Positions 44,501 to 54,900 of a DNA stretch of 64,000 nucleotides are shown one piece after another. The position numbers were made by a program, and so were the translations under genes. Each line of letters starts with the position of its first letter. Position 1 is the stretch's first letter. The notes under the pieces are model-generated. The model did not search any database. It was not told the origin of the DNA and saw only the letters and a program-made list of their open reading frames with translations. The stretch comes from Trebouxia sp. TZW2008 (taxonomy: Eukaryota > Chlorophyta > Trebouxiophyceae > Trebouxiales > Trebouxiaceae), in the NCBI GenBank assembly GCA_002118135.1, contig BDIU01000246.1, positions 64,463 through 128,462 of the forward strand, read 5' to 3'.

Positions 44501-45758
44501 GATCGTGTCAAGCAGGCGTGTGGTACCAATTCTCGCATTTACATGTATAGCGCTGGATCTTGACTGATGCTGTCTTGCCTTGAAGCCTGCAACAGGGTAG
44601 TCTCGCGAAAGTGCTCTGCCCCTGCTGTTACAAAAGCCAATTCTGCAACACCAGGTGGTCGTGGAGCTTGTGCCTGCTGAGCATCGAGCATCAAATCACC
44701 ATATGTAATATGCAATACATGTGTGTTGAAAGTATGAATCACTGACTTACAGTGCAAATTGTGAAAAGCGCAATACGGTGGCGCCAGTATGTAATACGCA
44801 GTACGCAAGTGTTTTGAAGTCTTGATCACTGATTGTGAGCATATGGTGATTCACTGGTATCAAGCACCTGCTCTGTAATGCAGTTTTCTGGCAAGACAAC
44901 ACTGCTGACATGGGAGAGCATGCAGCGCAACCCTCTGCCCTGGGCTGTGGCGCAGAAGATAGCAGACAAGGTACAGAGACTTTGCTTTGTAATGACAGCT
45001 TTGGTTCTGAAGACCCTTGCCCTAGTGTCAAAGTGTCGTCACGGCGCCACTGCAGTCAGAATGCAGTGATTGGTTACCATTCGTTTTGTCCTTACATCAA
45101 AAAAGTCCTGACATCAAGTGTCCTTACAAAGAGAAGTTACTGAAATAGCTGCATCCAAAGCACGCTATGGCAGCTGTACAAAGGATGCACTGAAGCCGGC
45201 TCAATGCTGACTCATTCAGGGCCCTCTGCGGTCTCACTTGCTGTCATGCAACCTTGCTCAGACTGATGTGTGTGCAAGTACGCGTGCTAGACAGGCTCAG
45301 CAGGCCCAGCAGGCTCAGCTAGGTATGTACTGGAGCAATCAACTGTCTCCAACCAGTTCGGTCCTGTGCTATTCTAAATGCCTCCTGCGTCATGCTTGAC
45401 ACTGTACATCTGTACATTTTCTGCAGCTATTGTTGCTGTTTTCCAGGGAACGCACAAGGCTGAGTTCGTCACAGCAATATGTGGCCTGACAAGCTCTGAG
45501 GAAACAAAGGAGTCATGGGTGCCCTGCGACCCTCTAGCTTTTGCAGCAGCCCTAGACGCCTCTGTAGTCACAGCTGCTGAGGATGTGCGTTGCACAGTGG
45601 AAGTGACTGATGCTGAAAGCAGGGGTCAAACATGTTTTGATGCACCAGACGCAGCAAACAAGCAGAGTGAGCAGCACAACAACAGTGGTCTAGTGCATCG
45701 AGTCAAGAACGTCAATTTGGACAGATTTGCGAAGCTGCTGGATGCCGGCACTGATTGA
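41596..45758 (+). CDS. Inosine/uridine-preferring nucleoside hydrolase
   Basis: This enzyme hydrolyses the N-glycosidic bond of ribonucleosides (salvage and uridine catabolism). Supported exons are 41596-41659, 41721-41815, 41882-41934, 42022-42088, 42325-42403, 42863-42988, 43733-43845, 44884-44970 and 45447-45758, and phases agree across them. Motifs in order: PVWTDCDAGSDDA, the calcium- and ribose-binding Asp cluster; AHIVGISSVRGNT; NILRVLDLC; DVPVYTGA; GQDGLGD; LVVIATGPLTNLAHALQ; LVVMGGNEARNDWTATGAEF with NFFCDPDAAAAV; LLTWESM; and a C-terminal WVPCDPLAFAAALDASVVTA ending VNLDRFAKLLDAGTD. A short exon carrying the strand before LLTWESM may be missing, perhaps near 43980-44110. A mitochondrial DNA fragment sits in the intron after 42988. 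TGTAA occurs near 45888. Confidence 0.87.
43032..43320 (-). pseudogene. Nuclear mitochondrial DNA insert: 3' end of nad5 (NUMT)
   Basis: This roughly 290-bp block is strikingly AT-rich against its surroundings and lies inside a nucleoside hydrolase intron. Read on the minus strand it encodes TRYQSRLQSGKIYHYAVVML LGVILLISIVGLWEFLESFV and further hydrophobic text. The QSG-x-IYHYA-x-x-ML-x-G signature is the C-terminal end of NADH dehydrogenase subunit 5 in mitochondrial and bacterial complex I. Only the last part of the gene is present, with no start and no nuclear-style context, so I read it as a non-functional organelle-DNA insertion. Plastid ndhF origin is less likely, since green algae generally lack plastid ndh genes. 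Confidence 0.72.
44396..44453 (+). repeat. (ATGT)n microsatellite
   Basis: This is an interrupted ATGT/GT tandem run in an intron of the nucleoside hydrolase gene. Confidence 0.95.
45023..45142 (+). repeat. Dispersed repeat A, copy 1
   Basis: The block GCCACTGCAGTCAGAATGCA, followed by TGATTG..., TTGTCCTTACATCAA and AGTGTCCTTACAAAGAG, is shared with 56505-56633 in another gene's intron. Repeated TGTCCTTACATCAA-type subunits occur within each copy. It is possibly a small non-autonomous element. No target-site duplication was identified. Confidence 0.75.
45281..45368 (+). repeat. Dispersed repeat B, copy 2
   Basis: This matches 25631-25710 (GTGCTAGACAGGCTCAGCAG then TGGAGCAATCAACTGTCTCC AACCAGTTCGGTCCTGTG) with an extra CAGGCCCAG unit. 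Confidence 0.7.
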
Positions 45759-46761
45759 TCGCCATTGATTGACCAACAATAAAATGTGCCTGCTACTGCA
45801 ATGATTGATGAGTGTGCTGACCTCCAGCCAAACGCCATGACTAACTTTGACTGTCTACTTCCTTGACCTGATTCAGCATGTGTAAGAACATACCAGTCTA
45901 CTGCAGAGACACTTGATGCTCCTGGACTGGCATCCTTGCTGACATCTTTGATGTCCTGCAGCAGGGCATTGATGTGTGAAGATGCATTTGGCACAGTGCA
46001 ACTGTTGCTCTGGAGAGCATCCACAATGTGTCCAACACAGTGACATGCTTGCATGCCGCTGCACCTACTGTCAGGGCATTGCCCAATTGCCTCTGTCAGC
46101 ATTGCTTGTCCAGGAGCCTACTCTTAGCTGCATGAAGTCACAAAACCAAAAAGCAGAGACCAGCTTATAAGCAATGCTGATTCCCACAAGCATACAGAGG
46201 CGAAATGTGGAAGTCTCAACCCCGCATGTGAGTTCTGTACTTATCGCAGTTTGAAAGCATGGCCAGCATGTCAATTGAATTGCATCAAAATGCTACCCAT
46301 GAAAGTCTAGAAGACCCAAGATTTTGTCAAGTGAATGTTGTATATTGTCCGCAACTTCTTCAATTGCCAACAGAATGCCATCAGCACATTGAGTGCATGT
46401 GGTGTGTGAGGGGTGCATTTCGTTAGGCACTGTCACTGCTTCTGACAGTCAATGCGGCAAGTCTTCTGGAGGCACAGCAGCTAAGTCGATTCCACTTTTA
46501 GTCGAGGACCAGCGCACGCTGCCTTCGCGTGTCAGATTGTGGGCGTTGGGCCGTGCCTGCCAAGTGCGTCGGCAGCTGTGATCGCAGTGATCTGAGTACA
46601 GTAAGTGTCTGAGCTGCGTTTTGCTGGACAACTTGTCACACTTGTGTACAGTCTGGAGACAGCAGTGACTTTATGATATCTGATATAGCAAATTTTCGCC
46701 GTCTGTCGGACTGCAAGTGCGTGTTGCTCTTTAGGTGCCAGTCAAGCTTGCTCAGCACTGC
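45759..46761. other. Intergenic interval with no supported gene
   Basis: The left part is nucleoside hydrolase 3' UTR. The right part is the promoter and 5' UTR of the HMG/histone-fold gene. I see no convincing exon on either strand, although an upstream non-coding exon for the HMG gene near 46440-46600 is possible. Confidence 0.45.
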
Positions 46762-47424
46762 ATGGGAGTCAAGCGAGCCCCAACCGCCTACTTCGTATTT
46801 GCAAACGAGCAAAGGGCGTGCACAAAAGAGGAGCTGCAAGCAGTTGCAGCGGATGGCAAAGCACCCTCTGTAGCTGAGGTTGCTAAAAGCATTGGCCAAA
46901 AATGGCGAGAGCTTGGTGAAACAGGACAGCAGCCATACAAAGACAAAGCTGCAGCGCTTGCTGCTGAACTAGCTGCAGCTGCTGCAAACGAGGATGAGAC
47001 TGAAGACAACAGTCAGGCAGCAGATGCACAGGACGCTACAGACGCAGCTGATGATGTTCCTGGGTTGCCTTTGACCTCTGTCAAGCGCATCATGTGCACA
47101 GATGAGGATGTTGCACGGGTGTCAGGGGACTGTGTGAAGGCTGTAGCAAGTTTGACAGAGCTGTTCCTGCAGTTGCTGGCAAGTAGGGCACAAGCAAAGG
47201 CCAAGCAGCAGAAACGATCCACAATCAAATTCTGTGACGTTCAACACGCTGCCATGGCTGACAAAAGGATGGTGGAACTGGGCTTGAAAGACATGTTTGC
47301 GTATGAGGCATTGTTTGCAGAAGCTCGTGATGGCAAAGAAAATCAGCCTGTTCACAAGGCAGTTGCCAGCACAAAGACTGACATACCAGCTGGCAGGCCA
47401 ATCACAGACTTCTTCAAGGCTTGA
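46762..47424 (+). CDS. HMG-box plus NF-YC/POLE4-type histone-fold protein
   Basis: One exon, 220 aa, ATG at 46762. Residues 2-75 form an HMG box (VKRAPTAYFVFANEQR, IGQKWRELGETGQQPYKDKA). An acidic Glu/Asp/Ala linker follows. A histone fold then runs over about residues 112-185: GLPLTSVKRIMCTDEDVARV, CVKAVASLTELFLQLLASRA and RSTIKFCDVQHAAMADKRMV, the CBFD_NFYB_HMF pattern closest to NF-YC/POLE4/CHRAC-type subunits. The very C-terminus, GRPITDFFKA, resembles a PCNA-interacting motif (ITDFF), with Gly where Gln is usual. The combination suggests a replication-coupled chromatin or polymerase-epsilon accessory factor; that role is inferred. Its partner would be an NF-YB/POLE3-type histone fold elsewhere in the genome. 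Confidence 0.85.
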   Translation: MGVKRAPTAYFVFANEQRACTKEELQAVAADGKAPSVAEVAKSIGQKWRELGETGQQPYKDKAAALAAELAAAAANEDETEDNSQAADAQDATDAADDVPGLPLTSVKRIMCTDEDVARVSGDCVKAVASLTELFLQLLASRAQAKAKQQKRSTIKFCDVQHAAMADKRMVELGLKDMFAYEALFAEARDGKENQPVHKAVASTKTDIPAGRPITDFFKA

Positions 47425-48137
47425 TTCAACCTTGGCGGACCGCTGTTTGCCCACAGCCGTCTTGTGGCGCTGAATGATACTGATGTGCCATCAAGCAAAT
47501 GGGTAGCGTCGTTGATGTGTGTTTACAGTAGGTGAACGTGTATTGGCATGCCAGCAGCCTGAGTCAGCAACAAGTGAACATGACCAGCATCATTCATGCA
47601 ACACACCTATAATAGTGTTGTGCCCTTCTGTATAGTTCAGCCTGACTGTGTGATCCAGCAGCAGCAAAGACAGGCACTTCATTACGTGGGCCCCTGAGCA
47701 TGCTGAGTCAGGTTTGGCATGGCCGTGGCAGCATGGCTTGCAATCCAGATCACACTACCACAATGTTTTGCACATTTTAAAGTGCCCAATCAAGGCTTAA
47801 TTGACAGCACCTTCTCAAATGTGCTGCATGCTGAATTTGTCCGGTGTGATGCATGGTCATGGACTCTATGATTGCAGCTGACAGTCAGCTGATTGGCTGA
47901 ATTTTGCAGAGCTGGGTGCACGAACTTGTGCCGGCAATGTCTGCTTAATGCTTGAAGGTGCCTGAGCGTATGCAGATGCAGCCTTGGTAAAAAGGGAGAG
48001 ATGGCTTCAATTGCTGTAGCAATGCTCAAAGCTTACAAGTGTTGGGTGAGATGCTCAGTAAACTGCTGCTGGCTTCAGAAATAGACTGAACAGGTGTCAA
48101 CAACTACACTAGCTGCTGACAGCATGCTGAAATAGAT
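47425..48137. other. Convergent 3' intergenic interval
   Basis: This lies between two convergent genes (HMG/histone-fold on plus, cyclophilin on minus) and should hold both 3' UTRs. I saw no coding or RNA feature. Confidence 0.5.
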
Positions 48138-49294
48138 TTAGGCAATCTGGCCGCTGTCAGCAACGACAATTGACTTGCTTGTCTTGCCGCTGGAGCTGCC
48201 AAATGACTCAATCTTCTGAACCACATCCATGCCCTTGGTGACACTGCCAAAGACAACGTGCTTGCCGTCCAACCACTCAGTCTTCACAGTACACAGGAAG
48301 AACTGCATGCCACACCCACAACTGTCAGAGACATTGGAAGCTTGCTGCTTCACATGAGATTTGATGGCATTTTGAGCGTGTTGACTGAGATGCAAGTTGC
48401 AGACATGGTGTTCACCTGTGAGCCATTTGTGTTTGGTCCAGCATTGGCCATGGAAAGGATGCCTGCAAAAAAAAGCGGAAGTCATCAACAAGGTCTTGCT
48501 TCAGAACCGAGATCAGCATTGTCACAGATGACATTGTAGTGGAGCAACATTGGCAGCACACAAAAGCTCACCTGGGCCAGTGTGCTTTAGCTGGAAGTTC
48601 TCGTCAGCGAACTTCTCGCCATAGATAGATTCGCCTCCTGTGCCATTGCCACGGGTGAAGTCACCACCCTGTTGGCAGACCAGTCTTTATCACCCTGCTG
48701 AGACTTGAGCTTTAACAGAAATGCAGCAGAAGCTTGGGCGTTCATCTGAATGTGCAGCTATGCAATCAGAAGGGACCGACATGCATCGGCAAGTCACAAC
48801 GGCATCGGGTGTCACATCGCAACACATCTGTTGTGTTCGTATGAGCCTTGGCCAGTGCATTGTCGTGAAAGCAGTCGCCACGGTATGAGCGTCATCATAC
48901 CTGACACATGAACTGGGGGATCACACGGTGAAAGGATGAGCCCTTGAACGAGAGTGGCTTGCCGGACTTCCCCTTGCCCTTCTCGCCTGCGGAACAGCAG
49001 CCACATCGGCGAAGCTGCGACTCGCGTACTAGATCAGGGGAAACCATGCCGAAGCTATCTCGACCTGACTACAAAAACAGCAGACATACCAGTACACAAC
49101 GCCCGGAAGTTCTCTGCTGTTTTTGGGACAACGTCGGCTCTCAACTGCAGCGACAAACAACAGCTCGCGAAGCCTGAAGCGACTGGTTGGGCATCAACAT
49201 CAGTGGACATCCTGGCGGCACTCACCGTCATTTCAATGCGCCCGACTGGGCTACCTCCAGCTGTGATATCGAAAAAGACGACTGGGTTAGACAT
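48138..49294 (-). CDS. Cyclophilin-type peptidyl-prolyl cis-trans isomerase
   Basis: Six exons (49294-49226, 49144-49090, 48986-48901, 48668-48572, 48462-48416 and 48302-48138) give exactly 172 aa, the classic plant cytosolic cyclophilin A size. It starts [20 protein letters not shown]. The active-site region is [20 protein letters not shown] with [15 protein letters not shown], including the catalytic Arg of [26 protein letters not shown] then [20 protein letters not shown] follow, carrying the FFLCT and Trp-Leu-Asp-Gly-Lys-His cyclosporin-binding segment. The insertion [14 protein letters not shown] is typical of divergent-loop plant cyclophilins. There is no targeting peptide, so it is probably cytosolic. 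No defects are visible. Confidence 0.95.
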
Positions 49295-50503
49295 GATGAA
49301 TGCGAGTCCCTATCTGCTGATGATGCGCTTACTGGTTTGGCCAAAAAGGAAGAGTTCTGACATGCAGCTCTCACAATATTCCTCATCGTAGGGTTGATAC
49401 TCAAAGAAAACCCTGTTGCGGCGGCCACCGCTTAGCTGTATGCTGGACAGCATGGAGTGCAGGCTACTTTGGCATCTGATGCCTGAAGACAGCACCGTTG
49501 CAGCTCGCTATGATCAGCAGCATTGTACATGTGCAATGACTGTCACACACTGTCAAAGAAGGCGCCCTTCTCCGAGGGCCCCCTCCAGATCCCCCAGCGA
49601 AGTCAAACAGGTCTTTTAAGCTTTAGGTCTTTTAAGCTTGAGCTTTGGGTTAAAAGGAGTAATGACTGATTCGACTGCAAGCCTGACAGAAGTACAGTGC
49701 CCATTTGAGCTTGTGACAGCATCTCACATTGATGACATGACTCAAGTTTCTTTATAGAACATTGGAGACAAGCCAATCTGTGTTGCTTGCATGAGCAGCC
49801 ATCAAGTGCAGCTACAAAGACTCAAGAGGTGCCAACTTTCAACGTGAACCATTGCACAAGTGGCGCTTTCAGCAAGCAGCCACAGGTTCTGTCAACTGTG
49901 ATGCTGCAGAACCTGCTAAGGATGGATGCATATGGATACTTCATTGTGACCAAGTCACAATTATATGCAAAACAGTAGCCATATGCCTGATCACAAGCAT
50001 GATGTCTGCGGCTTCAACAAGCGCCTCTTGTTTATTGACTGCTTGCCCAGCGCTCAGCCAGAGTAGCTTTTGCAGATGACCCACACACTGGTCAGTGCAA
50101 TGCAAAATATCCAAACATCCTTTAATGAGGCTGTAGCAAACCACAACAATGTTTTGTCACAACCTTGATTTGTCTGAACATCAGGCATTTGCTGTAGCAT
50201 TGTAGCTGTACAGGCATTCACCAGGTGGCAAGCTGAAAAGCCAAGCTTGCCAGTGTCATACTTTACCACCATTGCTGTGTCTGAGGCATTGTGCATCATG
50301 ATCAGTACATGTGTGCTAAAGATATACAAATAGAGACTGTATAGGGTCACAGGGCATGGCATGGCTGTATGTACCAATATAACAAAATTGTGCGTCTTCA
50401 GCAGCAATGATGCATCAAAAAGACCTGATTTGCTGCCTTTGGCCATTTTGCTGCACCACAGCACTTCAACACAGGGCTCTGCAGATCAAGGTGCTGACTG
50501 CAC
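49295..50503. other. Upstream of cyclophilin / downstream of the small membrane gene
   Basis: This holds the cyclophilin promoter and the 3' UTR of the minus-strand small membrane protein. A minus-strand frame at about 49335-49430 (RRNRVFFEYQPYDEEYCESC) ends at a consensus-like gtaagc donor and looks coding. I could not attach it to any gene. Confidence 0.35.
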
Positions 50504-51221
50504 TTATTTGTGCTGCATAGCACTGTGCTGTCTGGTTATCACCAGGACTATGACCACCACCATAATGATCAACAGGATGACTGTCCCTGCAGGTTGCACA
50601 GCAGTGTTTCACAGTCTGTGCTACAGCACGCACCTGCAGACTTGACAAGTGCGCCAACACCATGTCCCCTTGGCATGCATGACTCGTCAAGTAAGCATAC
50701 TGTCATAACCATGCTCTACTGTTATACTTATGCAACACACAGTTCAGTACTGTGAAGCAGAAGTAAGCATGATATCCATGCAATCTCACCTATGACATTG
50801 CCAAGCCACCCCTGAAAGTTCTGCCGCTGTGGAAAGCGTGGCTTGCGGCACAAAGGGCGGAAACAGCCAACAACCCAAGACAGCTGAAACACCCAGCCAA
50901 GAAAGAAAAACCCCCAATCTGTTGTGTCTATGGGGGGTGGCTCAGGCGGGGCCAGCACAGTAAGGCGATTTGAATCAGCAGCAGTGCCAGTAGCTACAAT
51001 CACAAAGAACTCTGGCCGCATGAGGAGCTCAGACCTCTTTGAGGGTTCAAGTTGGTTCTGTGCCTCTTCACTTGCAGAATGAACCAAGATGCCTGAATCA
51101 GCATGTTGAGTTGCTGAGGCACCTGCGCATTGATGATGAAAATTGACTTAGGATGAAGTGGACCTGTCTGCCTGCAGTTTCACAAGCAGCACTTCAAGTG
51201 CTTGCCTGCTTCCAGGTCCAT
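50504..51221 (-). CDS. Small two-helix membrane protein (RPL18a-like group?)
   Basis: Exons 51092-50790 and 50586-50504 are well supported. A tiny first exon, 51221-51206, starting MDLEA and spliced through a GC donor (GCAG-gcaag), would complete 133 aa in phase. The middle is proline-rich (TVLAPPEPPPIDTTDWG). A hydrophobic stretch FFFLGWVFQLSWVVGCFRPL follows, then a basic loop, then a second helix, TVILLIIMVVVIVLVITRQH, and a short tail. The layout recalls plant '60S ribosomal protein L18a-like' membrane proteins (DWG/GW followed by two helices), by eye only. The function is unknown. The start exon is the least certain part. Confidence 0.6.
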
Positions 51222-51361
51222 CCGCGTTTATAATTTGCTGAGGGGTTCACACAACTTGGCCAGCTGTGATGCCAACATGCAAGGCAACAGAAGCTCGCGC
51301 GCACTGCTCGTGTCTGATGCACGGATGCTGCTATTCTCCTTTGACATCAAATGAAGGTCCG

Positions 51362-51532
51362 ATGCGATGGCAAGGCGCTGCACGAATCGCACCGCTCAAC
51401 CCTGAAGAAACACCCGTAACGCTCGTTAGCTTGCAGAGCCTTAGTAGGGCACTGCAGGGAGCATACGTGCGTTTGGCCGAAGAAATAAAACGCAAGAAAG
51501 CGCAAGTAGCCTACATGAAAGTGACCGAGTGA
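51362..51532 (+). CDS. Short hypothetical ORF
   Basis: A 56-aa frame, MRWQGAARIAPLNPEETPVT then ...LQGAYVRLAEEIKRKKAQVA, contains a charged helix. It is GC- and CG-richer than its neighbours, with little TGCA text. It may be a small conserved protein or a first exon. No homologue is recognised. Confidence 0.35.
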   Translation: MRWQGAARIAPLNPEETPVTLVSLQSLSRALQGAYVRLAEEIKRKKAQVAYMKVTE

Positions 51533-51900
51533 CGAGCTTAACCAACAGCGTGCCGGGCGAGTAGTCCGTTGAATCCCCTAGAAGTGTAAACGCGCACTCC
51601 GCTGTTAGCAGTGCGTGTCAAGCTCTTGAAAGTTTGTAGCCTGTTTCTAAAGCCAGCGGTGTCTCTGTAAGCCGACGAACTATTGCGCTGATGTGGTTTT
51701 GACTGCGTTTCGCATCGCTTCTGCCTCTGTAGTTGATGCCACACCTGACGTTTCGTATTTTGAGGAATCTGGAATCGCCCTGTGCCCTTTTGGCGCGTTC
51801 AAACTTGATGTCAAACCTTGCTCAGAAATGCCGGACTCGTTGTCGGTGTTGTTACATAGATGACATACAGCCAAAAGTGCTCTCGGCAAGCCGAGCAATT

Positions 51901-54900
51901 ATGAGGACACCTTACAGGGAGCCTCATCAGAGGCTGACACCAGCAGGGCCCTGCCTTGCACGCAGGTACTCACGTTTATGCTGCTGCAAAAAATCTCAAG
52001 CTAGCCATACTGGATGCTCTGCGTCGCGTCACTGGATCTTCAAGTCACCACTGAGCTTTGAAAACGCTGCCGGCAGGACTCTTTGTCTGGATTCGGTTGA
52101 GCGGTCTGAGAACAGATCAACAGTTCCCACAGGAAGACCTCCGAGCAGCTTGATAGCCATCGTAGTGCTACTCCTTGGCCTTGCAGGCCTTCTGGCCGCC
52201 TACTTCTGGGCTGCAGGATCTGCAGCACCTGCAGGTATGCTGACAAGCCATATTTTGCAAGCTTGACCAAACTCAACAGCAACACACAGTACACAGCTGT
52301 CAGGCTAAGTTGCCTTGTTTTAACACTCGGCACTTCAGCTGAGAAGCAGTGCTACTGCATCTGATGTGCTTTCTGTTGTAGGCGACATCAAAGCTTGGGC
52401 TGTTTATGAGATATGCCGAAGGATGCTTGGCATTGTTACTTGGCTGGTGTTTCACATGCATGACCTCCCAGCATGCTTGGTTGCATGCATCACAAAGGCT
52501 GCTTCCAAAGTGAGCACCCTGATGCTTGCTACCGTGGAGCTGATTAGCGTACAGACGGTAAGTTCATGCATAGTTTGCTAAGCATTTGATGGCCTTCAAT
52601 GGCAATTTGCTCAATGACCCTTCTAGAGTCTGCTGATTCATTTGGTGACACTTTCTTGCGTGGTTTCAGGTCATGTGGTTTGCTATGGTCACAGTCCTGG
52701 CGTGCTGGGCAGCCCGTCTGTCTGTGAGATATTTTTCACCTACTGCACCAGGTCTGCCACTAGCATGCAGCGCCACAGGTGCCCCTACCTGGAATTCTGT
52801 CAGGCAACCAAGTCTGTTGAAGGTGCTGCAGCAGGCCCAAGATAACGGAGATACACCGGTAAGATCATCACTTGATGTCTATCTACCACTGATCACCCCA
52901 TATATGGGCAATTGCAGCAGTGCATGTCACTGAGTATGCTGCCAAGTCAAAATGGGCTGCCTTGCTGCTTGCTGCTGGGTTTAACATGTTGAACGTCAAG
53001 TAAATGCAATTTGCTGGCGGATATGTCAAAGTATGCTTCATGCAGCTTACATCTTCTTCAAGTTGCAAAACATGCTCACCGGGGTGAAGCCTGTCTGCAA
53101 TGCTGTTTTGCCCTGAGTGATGATATTCTCAACCTCTCACTCAAAGTCATGCATTGTTGCCAGCATGTTGACACTAGTCACTCTGGTGTGCAGGCAGTAG
53201 CCCTCCTGCTGGTCATGTTCAGCATGGGCAAGGCTTTGGCAATGGCTACTACATACGTCAGCCGCGCATACAAATCTGCATGTGCATTGATTTCAATGGT
53301 GATGGCTAAGGCCTTGCACATCTCTGGCATCCTATCAGCCTTGTGCATCCACAGACGCTCTGAGCCTGCCAGTCACAGCGCTGCAACACCGCTCGCCCCA
53401 ACAGCGATGACTCAGCGTCACGATGCCTCCTTGCAGCTCAGCTGTGTTGCAGCCAACAGTGTCAATTCACCGTCTAGATCTGACATCAGTGTTGAAAGAG
53501 CTGAGACACCAGTGAGCACGCCTGTCAGCAGTGGCCTGGTCATCTGTAACAATGTCATTGACATGCTTCAGCAGCTGGAGCAAGTAGTATCAGCCAATGA
53601 AAGCCTGTCAGCTAAGCTCAGAGAGGCACTGGCAGACAAGGCAAATGTTGCCCAGCTGCTAGAAAAGCAGCAGGACACGTCAGCCAGCCTAGCAGCTAAG
53701 CTGACACGCATGCTTCTGTGTAAAGATGCGACGCGCAATCACCTGAACCAGGCTCACAAACGGAATGCTGATCTGTTGGTAGAGTGGGCACAGGCCACAT
53801 CTGCCACAGAAAAGGTGACTCAGCAGCTGAGATCAGCCCAGAAGCAAAGCCGTGAGCTGTCACAGCTCAGACTGCACGCACAGCAGCAGAACTCGAAAGC
53901 GCAGGCAGATCTTTCTAAGCTCAGGGCTGAGATTCTGCATGTCACAGGCCAGCTCAACGCTGCCACCCACGCTGGACTTGCTGTCAATGCTGAGCTGGAA
54001 GAGTGCCAGGGTGAGTTGCACGATGCTGGCAGACTTGAAGACATGCTCAGGTTTCAAGTAGAGGAGGCAGAGGCAAGCAATGCCAGCCTCAAGACAGCGC
54101 TAGCTGAATGCAGTGACAGCAAGGCAGCTGCCCTGGCTGAATGCAAGCGTTTGGAGGCCAAAGTTGACGCGCTCAGCAAGCAGCTTGTCCATGTGACATC
54201 TGACAAAGCAGTAGCCGAACAGCAAGCACAGCAGCTGCAGTCAAAGCTGGGCAGATCGTCAAGTCAGTTGAGAAAGCTTTCTTCAGCCCAGAGTAAAGCT
54301 GGCTTGAAGCTGGACCAGATACGGTCGGACAATGTGCGCATCACTGCACAGCTATCAGCCAAAGATGCAGAGGCATCAGAAGCTGTCAAGAAGCTGCAGC
54401 AGTCAGAGCGTGCCATAAGCATGTTGGTGAATGAGCTGACAGCTGCAAAGGCAGGTCAACAGGACAGTGAGCAGCTGCAGGCAAAGCTAGCTGACATGTC
54501 CAAACAGCTTGCTGAGCTGACTTCAGCCAAGACAGCAGCAGCATCTAGGGCAGATCAGCTAGAGGTTCAGAACGGGCAGCTCGCTGCACAGCTGCAGCAA
54601 ACAGCACAGCTGCAGCAGATCACATGAACAAGCTGCAGTGTGAGTGTCAGGAGAGCAACACCAGAATTGAACGTCTTCGGGTAAGCGTTCAGAGTGACAC
54701 TCAGTAACTGCCCAAGCTTGATTGTGAGCTTTAGTCTTGTTGGGCTAGAAAATACTTTGTGCCTCAAAGGTTTTTGCCTGTTGATGTCTGTTTGTATGCT
54801 TGTCTGTGTGCGTGTGTCTGTCTGTCTGTCTGTCTGTCTCTCTGTCTGTCTGAGTGTCTGTTTTGATGCAAGATTTACAGCGACGTGCAGTCTAGCCAAT

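Noticed and set aside
49310..49495. Minus-strand coding-like piece upstream of cyclophilin, possibly an N-terminal extension
   Set aside because: The donor at its end leaves too little room for an intron before the cyclophilin ATG, and cyclophilin is complete without it.
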